Assembly: GCA_937900135.1 (NCBI GenBank)
Contig: CALCDJ010000033.1
Coordinates: 1-7,384 of the forward strand
Length of the DNA: 7,384 bases
Direction of reading: 5' to 3'
From: an uncultured Blautia sp.
GTDB taxonomy: Bacteria > Bacillota > Clostridia > Lachnospirales > Lachnospiraceae
Within the stretch, counting starts at the first letter, position 1, and the number at the start of each line of letters is the position of its first letter. Shown here one piece after another: positions 1 through 6,173 of the stretch. The translations under genes and the position numbers were made by a program. The notes under the pieces are model-generated. The model ran no database searches. It was given only the letters and a program-made list of their open reading frames with translations, and was not told the DNA's origin.

Positions 1-52
1 CCCCTGTTACCGCCGTGAAAGGGCGGTGTCTTAACCGCTTGACCATGGAGCC
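1..52 (-). tRNA. tRNA-Glu (anticodon TTC), 3' part cut off by the window edge
   Basis: Read on the minus strand from base 52, this gives an acceptor strand GGCTCCA, a D arm with a GTC/GAC stem, a 5-bp anticodon stem CCGCC/GGCGG, the loop CTTTCAC, the variable loop TAACA and the first GGGG of the T stem. The anticodon TTC is at bases 19-17. The anticodon arm and variable loop match the E. coli tRNA-Glu pattern from memory. The rest of the T arm, the acceptor 3' strand and any CCA lie outside the window. It has its own promoter at 97-125 and lies downstream of, and in the same direction as, the transporter operon. More tRNA genes could follow to the left, as often happens in Firmicutes tRNA clusters, but that cannot be seen here. 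Confidence 0.95.
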
Positions 53-56
53 TTAC

Positions 57-94
57 TTTTCGCTGTTGTCTATCACTGTCGACCTCAGCGAAAA
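57..94 (-). repeat. 9-bp perfect inverted repeat at the tRNA-Glu transcription start and leader
   Basis: Bases 57-65 (TTTTCGCTG) are the exact reverse complement of 86-94, with 20 bases between the arms. The right arm lies just downstream of the -10 box and covers the predicted start near base 90. The left arm ends 4 bases before the tRNA 5' end. If transcription starts at 90, the RNA keeps only a CGCTG/CAGCG stem of 5 bp. The full 9-bp symmetry therefore exists only in the DNA or in a transcript that reads through from upstream. Confidence 0.6.
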
Positions 95-96
95 TT

Positions 97-125
97 ATAA
101 TACCACACCCGGATATATTTTGCAA
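97..125 (-). promoter_or_regulatory. Sigma-A-type promoter of the tRNA-Glu gene
   Basis: On the minus strand a -35 box TTGCAA (120-125) and a -10 box TATTAT (97-102) are separated by exactly 17 bp. A second, overlapping TATAAT is at 94-99 but its spacing of 20 bp from the -35 box is poor. Transcription would start near base 90, leaving a leader of about 38 nt that RNase P would remove. The discriminator is AT-rich, not GC-rich. Confidence 0.75.
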
Positions 126-130
126 GAGGT

Positions 131-168
131 AATTTGAATTTTTTTTATTTTTTCACCTTATTTTTTTA
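131..168 (-). promoter_or_regulatory. A-tract region upstream of the tRNA promoter, possible UP element
   Basis: On the minus strand there are A-runs of 7 (161-167), 6 (148-153) and 8 (139-146) bases just upstream of the -35 box at 120-125. Phased A-tracts at this place are typical of UP elements that bind the RNA polymerase alpha subunit at strong stable-RNA promoters. The same bases are the region just after the stop codon of the 169-891 gene. They are A-rich, not T-rich, on the transcribed strand, so they do not act as the U-tract of a terminator for that gene. Confidence 0.45.
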
Positions 169-891
169 TCACTCTGAAAAGTCCGCAAAAACAGCCCGGG
201 CTTTTTCAAACGCCTCCTTTCCTCTTACTGTGAGAAGAACTTTTCTGCAATCCAGCCCTGTTCCTTCTAACAGATCCCTGCCCTGTTCCAAGCTTATATA
301 AATCCCCTCCGATGGATTGCTGAGACAGGCGGCAGCCTGACACTCCGCCCAGTCTGTTTCAATAGATCCAGATTTTTCAGTATTTTCACGACTGCTGCTT
401 TCTGTATTTTCCAAACCATCCTCAGCTATATGGTATTGAAGCCCTTGGTTGCTCTTTTCCCAAAAGGCTGCAAGCCTCCTTTTTGAAATTGTATGGCCGT
501 AAGGATCTTTTAAATGCTTTAATGTGTTCTTTCCTGCCAGAAGCATTGGAATATTTCCAATTTCCATATCCCTATAGGTCTTTCCTTCCATCTTAAATTC
601 TTTCAGATCCACAGCCAGAAGAACTGTACTCATGGTATAATCGTCCAGCTTTAATTCCACAGGAATTTCCAGTACAGGAGAAAAGGAAACAAGTCCCTGT
701 ATCTTTTCCACCTGTTTCAAAAGCCTCTGGTCATATGTCATATTTCCCAGAGAGACCACAGCCTGATATTCCCCTGTCATTCCTGTAAGAAACGAAACTG
801 CAAGACGGATTAAAAGGTAAAGGATTCCTGTTATAAAAACTGCTCCCAAAATAAACATTGGGTAAAAATGTCTTTTTTTACATTTTCCCAT
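169..891 (-). CDS. Single-pass membrane protein with a MacB/FtsX-like extracytoplasmic domain (function unknown)
   Basis: This 240-residue protein has a basic N-terminus (KCKKR), one strong transmembrane helix at about residues 12-38, and about 200 residues predicted outside the cell. The outside part reads like the extracytoplasmic (PCD) domain of MacB-type ABC permeases. It has a start like VEKIQGLVSFSPVLEIPV (61-78), a middle MEIGNIPMLLAGKNTLKHL (109-127), and a closing segment ISLEQGRDLL followed by VLLTVRGKEAFEKA (199-231). The 3-4 helix FtsX membrane core is absent, so this would be a free-standing domain. A Ser/Glu-rich low-complexity insert lies at about 157-180. Cysteines at 184, 189 and 215 are on the outside. 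The ATG at 891 is preceded by AGGAGG with a 6-nt spacer (898-903) and overlaps the upstream gene by 14 nt, so the two are translationally coupled. The gene ends in tandem TGA-TAA stops and is the last of the operon. The domain match is by eye and is inference; it may instead be an unrelated accessory protein. Confidence 0.8.
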   Translation of the reverse strand: MGKCKKRHFYPMFILGAVFITGILYLLIRLAVSFLTGMTGEYQAVVSLGNMTYDQRLLKQVEKIQGLVSFSPVLEIPVELKLDDYTMSTVLLAVDLKEFKMEGKTYRDMEIGNIPMLLAGKNTLKHLKDPYGHTISKRRLAAFWEKSNQGLQYHIAEDGLENTESSSRENTEKSGSIETDWAECQAAACLSNPSEGIYISLEQGRDLLEGTGLDCRKVLLTVRGKEAFEKARAVFADFSE

Positions 892-2233
892 TGGAAACCT
901 CCTGTCTTATCTCCTCCAGAAGTATTTTCTGCTTCCTAATCCTGTGCATAAGCAAAAAAATCAGACATACCATGCCGCAGACTGCAGCAGCAAATACAGA
1001 ATACCACCAGTTATTTGCCTTTTTGGGCTTTTCTATATTCAGGGTCTGGAGCCTGGGCTTTTGAATCTTTGTTTCATACTCTTTCACCTGTTCATAATGC
1101 TTCCCTTCCCCATCCTCATATCTAAGCGTAATCTTCCCTGTCACATTTCCATACATTTCTTTTTCATCCGTTCCCTCATCCCTGCCTGAGGCCTCCATGG
1201 TACGGGTTCCTACAAAAATCCGCATAGTTCCTGTATTTTCTGTTCCTGCCTCCATATTTCCCAAAAAAATCTCTTCTTTTGGAAACATTCCTGTTCCTTC
1301 CAAAGTAACACGAGCATTAAAAATCCCGGTTCTGCTTACGTTTTGCACACGAATCCCCATATTTACTGTATCTGTGGAATATACTTCTGCCGGAAGGTTA
1401 TCACAGTCCAAATTCGCCCGTACTTTCTGTTTAACTGAAAGTTCCGTCTTCTCCGTTCCTGCTGCCGCAGTTCCTTTTTTATCCTCATATTCAAAAGAAA
1501 GAGTTACCGGAACAGTCCCCTCCTTTGCATCCACAGCTGCCTCAATCCTATTTGAAACAGTGATCCTGCCGCCGGGACTGATCTTTTCAAAATAAAAGGA
1601 GTTTTTATCAAACTGGATTCCCGGTGTTTCTGTGGAAAATACCAGTTTTAGATTATAAATCCCCTGATTGTTGCTTTTATTCTGCAAAACAAATTCCACT
1701 TCTTCAGAACTTCCGGCTTCCATGTCCTTTCCTGTAAGGCTGCAGCTCTCCAGCAATATCTTTGGCTGCCGTATTAGTTCTTCTTTCTGCCCGGAAGAAG
1801 CCTCTGCTCCTGAAAAACCTGCGCTGCCGGAAGATACCTGTACTTCTGCCTCTGCTTCCATACCGTTTCCATCTCCAAAGAGCTCTTCCTCCTTCTGATT
1901 TCCTTTTTCAGGATAAATATTCAGATTTTCAATATTCATAGAAAATCCCGGAGTTGGCAAAGGAGACAGCTCGGGTTCCGGTGAAATCTCAGGATCCGGC
2001 ACATCAGTAGGCGCTGGAGCAGAAGTCGGTTCCGGTATCAGAGTAACCTCTGGGATCACTGTAGGATCTGGCATCACAGAAGGCTCCAATTCTACAAAAA
2101 TGTCTGAACTTACTTCGTCAGCAAACAGCTCTGCACCGTACACTTTTTGTTCTCCGTTTATATTCCACTGATTTCCCGCCATAATCTGCAGACACAGGAT
2201 GAAAATTCCTGCTTCCAGCCTTCCCTTTTTCAT
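878..2233 (-). CDS. Secreted proline-stalked protein with two Ig-like (NEW3/CARDB, COG1361-type) domains and a C-terminal anchor
   Basis: This 451-residue protein has a signal peptide (KKGRLEAGIFILCLQIMAG, about 2-20, probably cleaved near 33-36). A Pro/Glu/Thr-rich stalk follows at 48-96, then an acidic Ser/Gly-rich linker (110-152). Two beta-rich regions of about 115 residues lie at 155-270 and 272-395. Each contains motifs such as VEFVLQNKSNNQGIYNLKL and NMGIRVQNVSRTGIFNARV, typical of CARDB/NEW3 Ig-like folds in COG1361-type proteins. A transmembrane helix at 409-430 (WWYSVFAAAVCGMVCLIFLL) is followed by a short basic, charged tail. There is no LPXTG motif. The ATG at 2233 overlaps the ATPase stop as ATGA and follows AGGAGG with a 7-nt spacer. 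COG1361-type proteins are often encoded next to ABC transporters, so an accessory role in substrate capture, wall tethering or complex scaffolding is inferred. No enzymatic motif was seen. Confidence 0.88.
   Translation of the reverse strand: MKKGRLEAGIFILCLQIMAGNQWNINGEQKVYGAELFADEVSSDIFVELEPSVMPDPTVIPEVTLIPEPTSAPAPTDVPDPEISPEPELSPLPTPGFSMNIENLNIYPEKGNQKEEELFGDGNGMEAEAEVQVSSGSAGFSGAEASSGQKEELIRQPKILLESCSLTGKDMEAGSSEEVEFVLQNKSNNQGIYNLKLVFSTETPGIQFDKNSFYFEKISPGGRITVSNRIEAAVDAKEGTVPVTLSFEYEDKKGTAAAGTEKTELSVKQKVRANLDCDNLPAEVYSTDTVNMGIRVQNVSRTGIFNARVTLEGTGMFPKEEIFLGNMEAGTENTGTMRIFVGTRTMEASGRDEGTDEKEMYGNVTGKITLRYEDGEGKHYEQVKEYETKIQKPRLQTLNIEKPKKANNWWYSVFAAAVCGMVCLIFLLMHRIRKQKILLEEIRQEVSNGKM
1946..2092 (-). 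repeat. Proline-rich stalk coding region (degenerate P-x-P-T/E repeats)
   Basis: This stretch codes for residues 48-96 of the 878-2233 protein. It is made of irregular units such as EPSVMPDPTVIPEVTLIPEP and PDPEISPEPELSPLPTP, with Pro roughly every 2-4 residues and many Glu/Asp/Thr. At the DNA level the units are only imperfectly repeated. Such stalks span the Gram-positive cell wall and often vary in length between strains. Spacing of the Ig-like domains from the N-terminal region is the likely role. Confidence 0.7.
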
Positions 2234-2901
2234 CGTTCCGCCTCCTCCCTTTCCTTCAAAATCCCTCCGTCCATCTCAAAAACCCGGTCGCACAAAATCC
2301 GTATATCTTCCTCATTATGGCTTGCCAGAAGGATAGTCTTTCCCTGGGATTTCAGCTCCAAAAGAATTTTTCTCATATCCTCCACCCCATGTTTATCCAG
2401 ACCGTTAAAAGGCTCGTCCAGAACAAGAAGCTCCGGCTCTTCCATAATGGCCTGCGCAATTCCCAGACGCTGCCGCATACCAAGGGAATATTTTGCCACA
2501 GACTTCTTCATGTCAGGATCCAGCCCCACTTTTTTCATTACAAGCCGTATCTGAGCCGATGTGATCCGGCGGTTCATGGACGCCAGAATCTCCAGATTAC
2601 GAAATCCTGTAAGATCCGTAAGAAAACCCGGGCTTTCAATGATCACGCCAAGGCTTTCGGGAAAATCCACTTCTTTTCCGATGTTCTTTCCCTGAACCCA
2701 TATGGTTCCTGACGTTACTGGAAGAAATCCGCAGATACATTTCATCAGAACTGTTTTTCCTGATCCGTTATTTCCCACAATACCGCAGACCTGCCCCTCA
2801 TACAAAGTAAGCTCTGCTTCTTTCAGTACGCAGTCTTCTCCAAAATATCTGCTTGCCTTATCTACCTGGATCACAGGCTCAGATTTCTTCCACCCTGTCA
2901 T
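2230..2901 (-). CDS. ABC transporter ATP-binding protein (BcrA/CcmA-type, ABC-2 exporter)
   Basis: This 223-residue cytoplasmic ATPase would power the two permeases encoded just upstream. All nucleotide-binding motifs are intact: Walker A GNNGSGKT (43-50), signature YSLGMRQRLGIA (138-149), Walker B LLVLDEP with catalytic Glu (158-164), D-loop GLD (167-169) and switch His in LASH (195). At the Q-loop position a Glu is found (VIIESPGFL, Glu 89) instead of Gln, as in many bacitracin/lantibiotic-type ABC-2 ATPases. The FNGLD stretch also fits that group. Length is normal for a stand-alone subunit. The start was placed at 2901, not at the longer ATG at 2916, because GGAGGG sits 8 nt before 2901 while nothing suitable precedes 2916. 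The gene overlaps the upstream permease by 23 nt and the downstream gene by 4 nt. The substrate cannot be told from the ATPase. Confidence 0.95.
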   Translation of the reverse strand: MTGWKKSEPVIQVDKASRYFGEDCVLKEAELTLYEGQVCGIVGNNGSGKTVLMKCICGFLPVTSGTIWVQGKNIGKEVDFPESLGVIIESPGFLTDLTGFRNLEILASMNRRITSAQIRLVMKKVGLDPDMKKSVAKYSLGMRQRLGIAQAIMEEPELLVLDEPFNGLDKHGVEDMRKILLELKSQGKTILLASHNEEDIRILCDRVFEMDGGILKEREEAER

Positions 2902-3607
2902 AAAGAATCCCTCCATAAAGCGCCATCAGCATCCCCAGAAGAACAAAAAGAAAAAGCCATAGTCCCAGACCCTTTTCTCCCCATTCTGCGCTTCCCTCCA
3001 TCCATTGAGGCGGGTAAAGCCACAGCGCTTTTTTAAAATACCGATCCCTTAAAATCACACAGAAATAATAAAGAACAAAAGGGAATCCAAAAGCCAGATA
3101 TACCGATCCTGTAAGCCCGGCAAAAATCCCTCCTCCTGTGCTTAAAGCCGCTGCCACAAGTCCGCAGCGAAGCAGGATTCTTCCAAGCTCCGCCATCTGG
3201 CCCCATGGGAATTTTCCCTGAGCCTCCAGAGGAAAAAAAATCATAAAATACGCCAAAAACATCAGCGCCCCTGCCAGAAAAACAGAAAGAAATCCACCAA
3301 GAGCAGTAGTAAATACTTTACATTCCACATAATAGCGCCTTCCGGTCCGTGGAAGCGCTGTTTTTAAAAACCCACCCTGCCGCTCACGGATAAAGGAATC
3401 GCTCCATGGCAGAACTGCTGCAAGAGGAAGAAAAAATATCATGGCGTTTGATTTCAGAGCTTCTGTTTCCATGTCTACAAAACTTCCTGGATTTAAAAGT
3501 CCTTGAAGCTCAGGATAAGAAGCGCCCAGACTAATTCCGGCCATAGCTGTCATAAATCCCAGCCAGAAGCCTTTGCCCTTAAGCATTCTCATTATTTCAT
3601 TTCCCAT
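2879..3607 (-). CDS. ABC-2-type transporter permease, second subunit
   Basis: This 242-residue protein has about six hydrophobic helices (roughly 13-30, 52-69, 100-125, 142-163, 166-186, 213-233), which fits a full ABC-2 permease subunit. The segment between helices 2 and 3, SFIRERQGGFLKTALPRTGR followed by RYYVECK, has the ABC-2 pattern of an Arg-rich cytoplasmic loop and a Y-x-x-x-K just before a helix. This loop commonly couples to the ATPase. The start was set to the ATG at 3607. The longer frame begins at a TTG inside the upstream gene with no binding site, whereas AAAGGA lies 5 nt before 3607. Only 1 nt separates it from the upstream stop, and it overlaps the ATPase by 23 nt. With the dissimilar permease upstream it probably forms a heterodimer. 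It is not similar enough to any named exporter to give a substrate. Confidence 0.87.
   Translation of the reverse strand: MGNEIMRMLKGKGFWLGFMTAMAGISLGASYPELQGLLNPGSFVDMETEALKSNAMIFFLPLAAVLPWSDSFIRERQGGFLKTALPRTGRRYYVECKVFTTALGGFLSVFLAGALMFLAYFMIFFPLEAQGKFPWGQMAELGRILLRCGLVAAALSTGGGIFAGLTGSVYLAFGFPFVLYYFCVILRDRYFKKALWLYPPQWMEGSAEWGEKGLGLWLFLFVLLGMLMALYGGILYDRVEEI
2909..2914 (-). promoter_or_regulatory. Ribosome binding site deciding the ATPase start
   Basis: GGAGGG on the minus strand lies about 7 nt before the ATG at 2901 and inside the coding sequence of the upstream permease. It overlaps the alternative ATG at 2916, which has no such site, so the internal start is preferred. Confidence 0.7.
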
Positions 3608-3608
3608 A

Positions 3609-4526
3609 TCAGTCCTTTTCTCCCAGAAATACAAAGGAATATGTTTTCAGCCTTTTTATACAGAACAATGTAAGAAGCGCCAGAACCCCAAGAAATACCA
3701 GAACAGACTGCCCTATGGAAGGCAGGCGATCATAGCCAAAATTATGTCTGCCATAAGAGGCATGGCTTAAAGGGCTGAGCCAGCCGATCAGCACATTGAC
3801 CCGGAACATCTCATATTTTTCATATCCCAAAATTCTGGCAAGGGCCTGAGGGTCCAGCAAAAAACCATACAGACAAAAAAGAAGTCCTGTGACCATTCCT
3901 CTATTTTTTCCCGGCAGAAGATTTCCTGCCAGGATCACACTCCCAAGACAGAGGATGTAAAGAAACAAAAGAAGTATCACCAAGGCAGCGCATCCAAAAG
4001 GAGAAATGCTTTCCATCACCTTTACCGTAGATGGTACGCAAAGGATTTCTCCCAATCTGGAATAAGCCAGCATAGCGGCCGTATCGCTCCAGATATTTCC
4101 CGGATAGCTGTTGCTGGCGCACAAAATCATAGTTGAGCCCATCATAAACAATGTATAAATCCCTGCCGCCAAAGCCATATAGATCATTTGCCCCAAAAGC
4201 CATCGAGTCTTGGTTGTCCGGTACAGATAATAAGGAGTCACTGCGCTCCATACAGGAAGATCAGAAAAAAGAAGCAAAAGAAGCACAGAGCTTAAAAGAA
4301 TAGCCGTACTATCTCCAAAGGTCCACAGAAACGGTTCCAGCATCTGCACAGGCGATTGGTAAGTATCCATTACAGGCATGATCCTGCTGCTCAAAAGAAA
4401 ACAGAGAACAAAACCCAGAAGAAAGGTCAGTATAACCCTTGGTCTTTTAAAAAAGCCCCTGAAATCATAGCGGATCACTGCCAGAATTTGTTTTACAGCT
4501 TTTTGGCTTCTTTTTGTCCTGTCCAT
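3609..4526 (-). CDS. ABC-2-type transporter permease, first subunit
   Basis: This 305-residue membrane protein has a basic N-terminal tail (RTKRSQKAVKQ) with an amphipathic stretch LAVIRYDFRGFFKRPR, typical of ABC-2 permeases. Six helices follow, at about 31-48, 74-90, 115-136, 178-201, 209-226 and 273-291. The loop YYLYRTTKTRWLLGQMIYM (99-117) mirrors the Arg-rich loop of the second permease. The outside stretch after helix 3 is short, so there is no large extracytoplasmic domain in the permease itself. The longest frame starts at a TTG at 4559 inside the lipoprotein gene. The ATG at 4526 was chosen because AGAGGA lies 6 nt before it. The lipoprotein stop is 10 nt upstream and the next permease starts 1 nt after this stop. 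Transport direction is assumed to be export, as for the family. The substrate is unknown. Confidence 0.88.
   Translation of the reverse strand: MDRTKRSQKAVKQILAVIRYDFRGFFKRPRVILTFLLGFVLCFLLSSRIMPVMDTYQSPVQMLEPFLWTFGDSTAILLSSVLLLLLFSDLPVWSAVTPYYLYRTTKTRWLLGQMIYMALAAGIYTLFMMGSTMILCASNSYPGNIWSDTAAMLAYSRLGEILCVPSTVKVMESISPFGCAALVILLLFLYILCLGSVILAGNLLPGKNRGMVTGLLFCLYGFLLDPQALARILGYEKYEMFRVNVLIGWLSPLSHASYGRHNFGYDRLPSIGQSVLVFLGVLALLTLFCIKRLKTYSFVFLGEKD
3613..3618 (-). promoter_or_regulatory. Ribosome binding site deciding the start of the second permease
   Basis: AAAGGA on the minus strand, 5 nt before the ATG at 3607, is placed within the last codons of the first permease. This supports the ATG at 3607 over the upstream in-frame TTG at 3634. 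Confidence 0.6.
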
Positions 4527-4532
4527 CCCTTT

Positions 4533-4538
4533 TCCTCT
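4533..4538 (-). promoter_or_regulatory. Ribosome binding site deciding the start of the first permease
   Basis: AGAGGA on the minus strand lies 6 nt before the ATG at 4526 and overlaps the lipoprotein TAG stop (4537-4539). This arrangement favours coupling by terminating ribosomes and argues against the TTG at 4559. Confidence 0.65.
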
Positions 4539-6099
4539 AATATCCCAACCCTCTGTCAATCACACTGCCGTCTATAGCGTTGATGGTAAGATAACTTTCA
4601 TATTGGGGCGCATAAAGGAAATTCTCTGATCCGGTTTCCCATTCCGCCCCTTCCTTATAAGTGCCTTCATAGCTTCCAAAGAAATCCCAGGCAGGAACAA
4701 GCACGCCGGAACGGCTGTCAGATTTTGGTTCATAAATTCTTGTGTAACCGAATGCGATCCGGTCTATTTTGTATGTAAGTTCTTTTGCATTCTCCATATA
4801 ATCAGCGTTTTGAATAAGCATCATTTTTTCGTAAATATCCATGATTTCATCAAAGGATTTCAGTTTTACATTTTCTGTTTTTGTTTTTCCAATATCGTAC
4901 TGGTCGATTAGCTGTACATCATCAATTCCCTCATCCGTTACACAAAAGTCCATCTTCTCATAAAGCCAGCTTTCTGATTCAGCTCCCATATCGTTGCCGT
5001 ACAGCTCGCCTCCCTGTTCCTCTGTATAAGTAATGGGAATTTCTCCCAGCTTTCTCGTGTAATGAAGGATATAGCCGGTATCTGTCAGCACAAGCTTCTG
5101 ATCTTCACCGCTTCCCTTTTGATAAAGACAGAGTCCGTACTCCCAGTCTCCAAGCACCATATCCGGGATCTGAAGCTCCTTCACCTTCTCGTCTGCAAGA
5201 GCTTTGGCTTCTTCCAGAGAAATTCCAATTTCGTCTTTCAGCTCTTCTTCTGTTGGAACCCATTCTGTATCCACCCATTGGGAGGAACCTGCAAGCTTAC
5301 TGTAATAATCATATCCGTCCCAATGCATAAATTCATTGATTATACTTTCCTTTTCATAACGGCTCTGGTTGCGGATTTCCACAGACATAGGGGCTGCTCC
5401 ATAGGAGTTCATACTGTAATTAAAAGCATTTCCATCTTCTGTAACTGCCACTCCAACAAAGTAATCATCCATGGTGTAGTCTCCTTCTTCCCCTTTCAGG
5501 CCAAACTGAGGCTTCACCTCCTTCAGTGTGCGGGTTTCAGGGGCTGTCTCATACTCCTTTTCCAGGTCTTCAATGGTCTGATTAATGTCCAAATAATAAT
5601 TCCCATTCTCATCCTTCCCAAGACCGTTAGGATCCAGATTTCCCTTTGCAAGGTTGGCTTTCCACCAGGTCAGCTCCTTTTGTACCACATCCTTTGTACG
5701 GGTATAGTAGCTGTGTGAGGTATAGATCTTTGCATTTTTAAAAAAAGTATCTGTGATAAGATCCATCTGTTCCTGTCCAAAGGGATGCTGCGTTACCTCG
5801 ATCACAGAAACATGGTCTGTATCAGGAATCTCTACCTTCGCATCTGTTACTATTTTAAGGTTTCCTGTGGTATCTGCTGTCTCGCTATGATAAGTTTCCG
5901 GCGCTCCTACTGTTTCCCGGATATTTTTACCGGACAAAACTTCTGTATTTTCCTGTTCTTCTGCCTCCTCTTCATACAATATTTCTTTTATATTTCCCTT
6001 CTTTTTTACAAGAGAACTCTCTGGTGTTTCTGCGCATCCGGTCAAAAAAAACATCTCGGTCATCATTACCAGAATAGCTGTTACGATTCTTTTTTTCAT
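4537..6099 (-). CDS. Large lipoprotein with a possible YycI/PepSY-like C-terminus, between kinase and transporter (DUF6034-like?)
   Basis: This 520-residue protein begins with a lipoprotein signal, KKRIVTAILVMMTEMFFLTGC, with the lipidated Cys at 22, so it should be anchored on the outer face of the membrane. An acidic, unstructured linker (EEEAEEQENTE, 43-53) follows, then a long mixed alpha/beta region. A helix-like stretch ISLEEAKALADEKVKELQI (293-311) resembles PepSY/YpeB-type repeats. The end, VLVPAWDFFG plus YLTINAIDGSVIDRG (467-517), resembles the C-termini of YycI/PepSY-like proteins. It reminds me of lachnospiraceal lipoproteins called DUF6034, but this is from memory. The start was set to the ATG at 6099, which has AAAGGAG 7 nt upstream and gives an immediate signal peptide. 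The longer frame to 6213 overlaps the kinase. Its place next to a sensor kinase suggests a regulator or sensor accessory, as YycH/YycI are for WalK. A substrate-binding or immunity role for the transporter is the alternative. Confidence 0.88.
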   Translation of the reverse strand: MKKRIVTAILVMMTEMFFLTGCAETPESSLVKKKGNIKEILYEEEAEEQENTEVLSGKNIRETVGAPETYHSETADTTGNLKIVTDAKVEIPDTDHVSVIEVTQHPFGQEQMDLITDTFFKNAKIYTSHSYYTRTKDVVQKELTWWKANLAKGNLDPNGLGKDENGNYYLDINQTIEDLEKEYETAPETRTLKEVKPQFGLKGEEGDYTMDDYFVGVAVTEDGNAFNYSMNSYGAAPMSVEIRNQSRYEKESIINEFMHWDGYDYYSKLAGSSQWVDTEWVPTEEELKDEIGISLEEAKALADEKVKELQIPDMVLGDWEYGLCLYQKGSGEDQKLVLTDTGYILHYTRKLGEIPITYTEEQGGELYGNDMGAESESWLYEKMDFCVTDEGIDDVQLIDQYDIGKTKTENVKLKSFDEIMDIYEKMMLIQNADYMENAKELTYKIDRIAFGYTRIYEPKSDSRSGVLVPAWDFFGSYEGTYKEGAEWETGSENFLYAPQYESYLTINAIDGSVIDRGLGY

Positions 6100-6106
6100 G
6101 GTCTGT

Positions 6107-6113
6107 CTCCTTT
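6107..6113 (-). promoter_or_regulatory. Ribosome binding site deciding the lipoprotein start
   Basis: AAAGGAG on the minus strand lies 7 nt before the ATG at 6099. Together with the signal peptide that starts there, it rules out the longer frame whose first 38 codons run through the intergenic gap and into the kinase gene. Confidence 0.8.
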
Positions 6114-6173
6114 CCTGGCGAATCATACAAAATTGCTGTCTGTCCTTTCTGCTTCCAGAATAACAGAATCTTT

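Noticed and set aside
1..52. tRNA-Glu as an integration (att) site of a mobile element
   Set aside because: No integrase gene, no repeated tRNA 3' end and no composition break were seen. The tRNA 3' end, where such sites usually lie, is outside the window.
131..168. T-runs on the plus strand as a terminator for plus-strand transcription
   Set aside because: There is no plus-strand gene to the left, and no GC-rich stem directly before the T-runs. The A-tract/UP element reading fits better.
193..202. AGCCCGGGCT palindrome flanked by A-run and T-run, terminator-like
   Set aside because: It lies inside the coding sequence of the last gene, has no room for a loop without losing most GC pairs, and its stem with loop CCGG is only 3 bp plus a bulged A/T part.
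3901..4251. 116-codon minus-strand frame inside the first permease
   Set aside because: It is another frame of a convincing six-helix permease gene, has no ribosome binding site and gives no recognisable protein.
5062..5718. 218-codon plus-strand frame opposite the lipoprotein
   Set aside because: It is antisense to a well-supported coding gene; its hydrophobic, Cys/His-rich product is typical of a shadow frame. The other plus-strand frames in the window were dropped for the same reason.
6122..6145. Possible promoter in the kinase-lipoprotein gap (TATGAT at 6122-6127)
   Set aside because: No acceptable -35 box lies 16-18 bp upstream (AGAAAG or CAGAAA) and there is no extended -10 TGn, so co-transcription with the kinase is simpler.
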